This document shows positions 61,550-64,000 of a stretch of 64,000 bases of DNA, one piece after another. The position numbers and the translations under genes were made by a program. The notes under the pieces were generated by a model. That model did no database searches and was not told where the DNA came from. It saw only the letters and a list, made by a program, of their open reading frames with translations. The DNA is from Sphingomonas albertensis (GTDB lineage: Bacteria; Pseudomonadota; Alphaproteobacteria; Sphingomonadales; Sphingomonadaceae): positions 89,876-153,875 of the forward strand of contig NZ_JACONT010000003.1 in the NCBI RefSeq assembly GCF_014358075.1, read 5' to 3'. Position 1 is the first letter of the stretch, and every line of letters begins with the position of its first letter.

Positions 61550-64000
61550 GTGCAGCGCCATCCAGATATGCTGCTCTGGCTCAAACACGGGCACGACTAC
61601 CATGAGAGGAACGGCATTGCCGACTGCCTGCACTGCGGCAATCCGATCGCCCCAGAACGACGGGCGCTGCTGGCGGCAGCGCTGGACGACAGCGTCGATC
61701 AGTTCGTAGCCCGGCTCACCACGACGGCGGAGCGCCTCGGTAAACTGGTCACGACGACCATGCAGCTCGCCTCCCGGCTTCCCTCCGCCGACGACCTAGC
61801 AAGCGAACTTCGGGTTGGCTTCAAGGACGTGCGCAATGCCGCTTCGAATGAGGTGACGCAGCTCTCAAGGCAGCTCAGTACGCTGGAAACAGTGCTCAAG
61901 ACGCTCCGCCTGTCCGACATCGCCGAGGTGAAGCGCGGCTACGAGGACCCGGCCACCTTCCTCGTGCGAAGCCAGGGAGAACCCGCCATCCTGCTGGGCG
62001 TCGTGATGCGCGAGCGCTGGAACGGGCTCGACCTCGGCGTCGCGCTCGAGAAGCAGGTGCGCCAGATCTCCAACGCGCTTCCCGCCGGCCTCACCCTCAC
62101 CAAGGTCACCGATCAGGCCGTGAACATCCAGGAGGCCTACGGCGAGTTCATGCTGAAGTTCTTCGTCGCCCTGGCGGTGGTGATCACGGTCAGCCTCCTC
62201 AGTCTCGGCTGGCGGGTCGGCATCGTGGTCGCCGCGGCCGTGCCGCTCACCCTCGCGGGCGTCTTCATCATCATGCTGGCCACCGGCAGGGACTTCGACC
62301 GCATCACGCTGGGCGCTCTGATCCTGTCGCTCGGGCTTCTCGTCGATGACGCCATCATCGTGATCGAGACCATGGTCGTGAAGATGGAGGAAGGTCACGA
62401 CCGCATCTACGCCTCCGGTCAGGCCTGGATCACGACCGCGGCGCCGCGGCTCGCCGGCGCGCTCGTAACCTCGATCGGGCTGATGCCCGTCGGCTTCGCC
62501 GCCTCCTCGGCCGGCGAATATGCCGGCAACATCTTCTGGATCGTCGCATTCGCGCTGCTGACCTCGTGGGTCGTGGCCGGTGCGTTCACACCCTACCTCG
62601 GCGTCAAGCTGCTGCCGAACATCAAGCCGGTGGAAGGCGGCCATGCCGCCATCTACGGAACCCCGCGGTATCGTCAGCTTCGCGGTCTCATCGCCAAGGC
62701 CGTCGCGCGCAAGAAGACGGTGGTGATCTCCGTGGTGGCGATCTTCCTGGTGGCCCTGTTCGGCATGGGATTCGTCAAGCAGCAGTTCTTCCCCGCATCG
62801 GATCGCCCGGAAGTCCTGGTCGAAGTGCAGATGCCCGAAGGCAGCAGCATCGATGCGACGAGCGCCGCGGTGGCGAAAATGGAAGGATGGCTCAAGAGGC
62901 AGCCGGAGGCGAAGCTCGTCACCAGCTACATCGGGCAAGGCGCCCCGCGCTTCTTCCTCGCGATGGCGCCCGAACTCCCGGATCCGTCATTCTCGAAGAT
63001 CGTGGTGCTGACACCCGACGAGAAGTCGCGCGAGGTCCTGAAACGGCGCGTCCGGGAAGTCGCCGCCAACGGCATCGTTCCCGAGGCACGCATCCGAGCG
63101 ACGCAGCTCGTCTTCGGCCCCTACTCCCCCTTCCCCGTGGCCTTCCGCGTCATGGGGCCGGACGTGGCGAAGGTCCGCGAGGTCGCCGAGCAGGTTCGCC
63201 TCAAGATGCACGCGAACGAGTCCATGCGGCAGGTCAACACCGATTGGGGCGAGCGCGTCCCCACGGTGCACTTCGTGCTCGATCAGGATCGTCTCCGCTC
63301 CATCGGCCTGACCTCCAGCGATGCAGCCGAGCAGCGCCAGTTTCTGCTGACCGGAGCGTCGGTGACCCAGGTCCGCGAGGACATCCGGACCGTCGAGGTC
63401 ATGGCTCGCAGCGCGGGGAGCGAGCGGCTAGATCCATCGAAGATCGGCGGCTTCGCCCTGACAGGGAGTGCCGGACAGCGCGTTCCGCTCGACCAGATCG
63501 GCAAGGCCGAGATGCGCATGGAGGAACCGATCCTGCACCGCCGCGACCGCACCACGACCATCACCGTCCGCGGCGACATCGCCGAAGGACTGCAGGCCCC
63601 CGAGGTGTCCGCGAGAGTCGTCAAGGACATCGCGCCGATCGTGGCCGCCTTGCCCGCAGGGTACAGGATCGAGGCCGCCGGAGCCGTCGAGGAGGCTGGC
63701 AAGGCGAATGTCGCGCTCGCCGCGGTCTTCCCTCTGATGCTCGTCTTGATGATGACGGTGATCATGTTCCAGGTCCGCTCGATGTCCGCCATGGCCATGG
63801 TGCTGCTCACGGCGCCCCTCGCGCTTGTGGGGATGGTGCCGACATTGCTGATCTTCCATCAGTCGTTCGGCTTCAACGCCATCCTCGGGCTGATCGGACT
63901 GGCGGGCATCATCATGCGCAACACGCTGATCCTCATCGGCCAGATCCACAGCAACGAGCATGACGGGCTGGATCCCTACCATTCGGTCGTCGAGGCGACG
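61550..64000 (+). pseudogene. AAA-ATPase fragment fused in frame to truncated RND efflux pump
   Basis: One open frame runs from a stop at 61514 to the window end. Its first ~110 codons (RHPDMLLWLKHGHDYHERNG, CLHCGNPIAPERRALL, then coiled coil) resemble the inner part of AAA_13-type ATPases with a CxxC. From ~61907 it becomes an RND transporter: LRLSDIAEVKRGYEDPATF, GEFMLKFFVALAVVITVSLLSLGW, GALILSLGLLVDDAIIVIE (membrane Asp pair ~62345) and QQFFPASDRPEVLVEVQ. About the first third of a normal RND pump is missing. A GTG (61550) or ATG (61568) could start it; the product would not be a working pump. The 3' end is beyond the window. Confidence 0.82.

Noticed and set aside
62566..63963. 465-codon frame in the RND region
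   Set aside because: It is out of frame with clear RND transporter motifs that continue through the same DNA to the window end.
1..64000. CRISPR arrays and rRNA genes
   Set aside because: No regularly spaced direct repeats and no 16S/23S/5S sequence were seen.

Overview
The window looks like a high-GC alphaproteobacterial chromosome from a sphingomonad (Sphingomonas or a close relative). The pointers are a tonB-exbB-exbD-exbD cluster with a very proline-rich TonB, EIVVTA-type leader motifs, a purC-purS-purQ operon, a CC_3452-like secreted protein, a LexA box of the GAAC-N7-GAAC type, and several dispersed GC-rich inverted intergenic repeats. The genus is inferred from these gene features and was not established by comparison.

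Positions 1-18,851 are ordinary core genome. They hold the TonB energisation cluster (leftward), folB with a companion, a GNAT/DUF1285/NUDIX/CCA-transferase run, a GGDEF-EAL protein, parC, a kynureninase paired with a secreted alpha/beta hydrolase, purCSQ, a queuosine-precursor transporter and a tRNA-Arg(TCT). Dispersed repeats lie between the genes.

From the 3' end of tRNA-Arg to the right edge the content changes to accessory DNA. The first part (19-29 kb) is a block of mostly unrecognised genes: a DEDD exonuclease, an MbcA/DUF2384-like protein and two related transposase-like proteins that converge and overlap. At 29-34 kb sit an EmrAB-type drug pump, TetR and HxlR regulators, and a promoter bracketed by TetR-like palindromes.

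From 34 to 61 kb the region reads as a dense defence island. In order it holds a PD-(D/E)XK-like nuclease pair; a compact Gabija-like OLD nuclease plus UvrD-like helicase; a DUF4062-STAND-TPR protein with an overlapping unknown partner; a second MbcA-like paralogue; a YhaO/YhaN (SbcCD-like) pair; a GIY-YIG-like protein; a dGTPase overlapped by a nucleotidyltransferase; an SOS-controlled orphan imuA; an IS3 remnant; a 1,446-residue nuclease-nSTAND-HEAT protein; and a HEPN-like protein. At the right edge a fragment of an AAA-type ATPase is joined in frame to a 5'-truncated RND efflux pump, which marks a recombination junction or an assembly join.

The most notable non-coding signal is a 22-bp motif (core TTCAAYGGYTCTAGAA) at three places. 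It lies upstream of both MbcA-like paralogues and between an unknown gene and a divergent ArsR regulator, so these genes may form one regulon. No integrase, CRISPR array or rRNA gene was seen.
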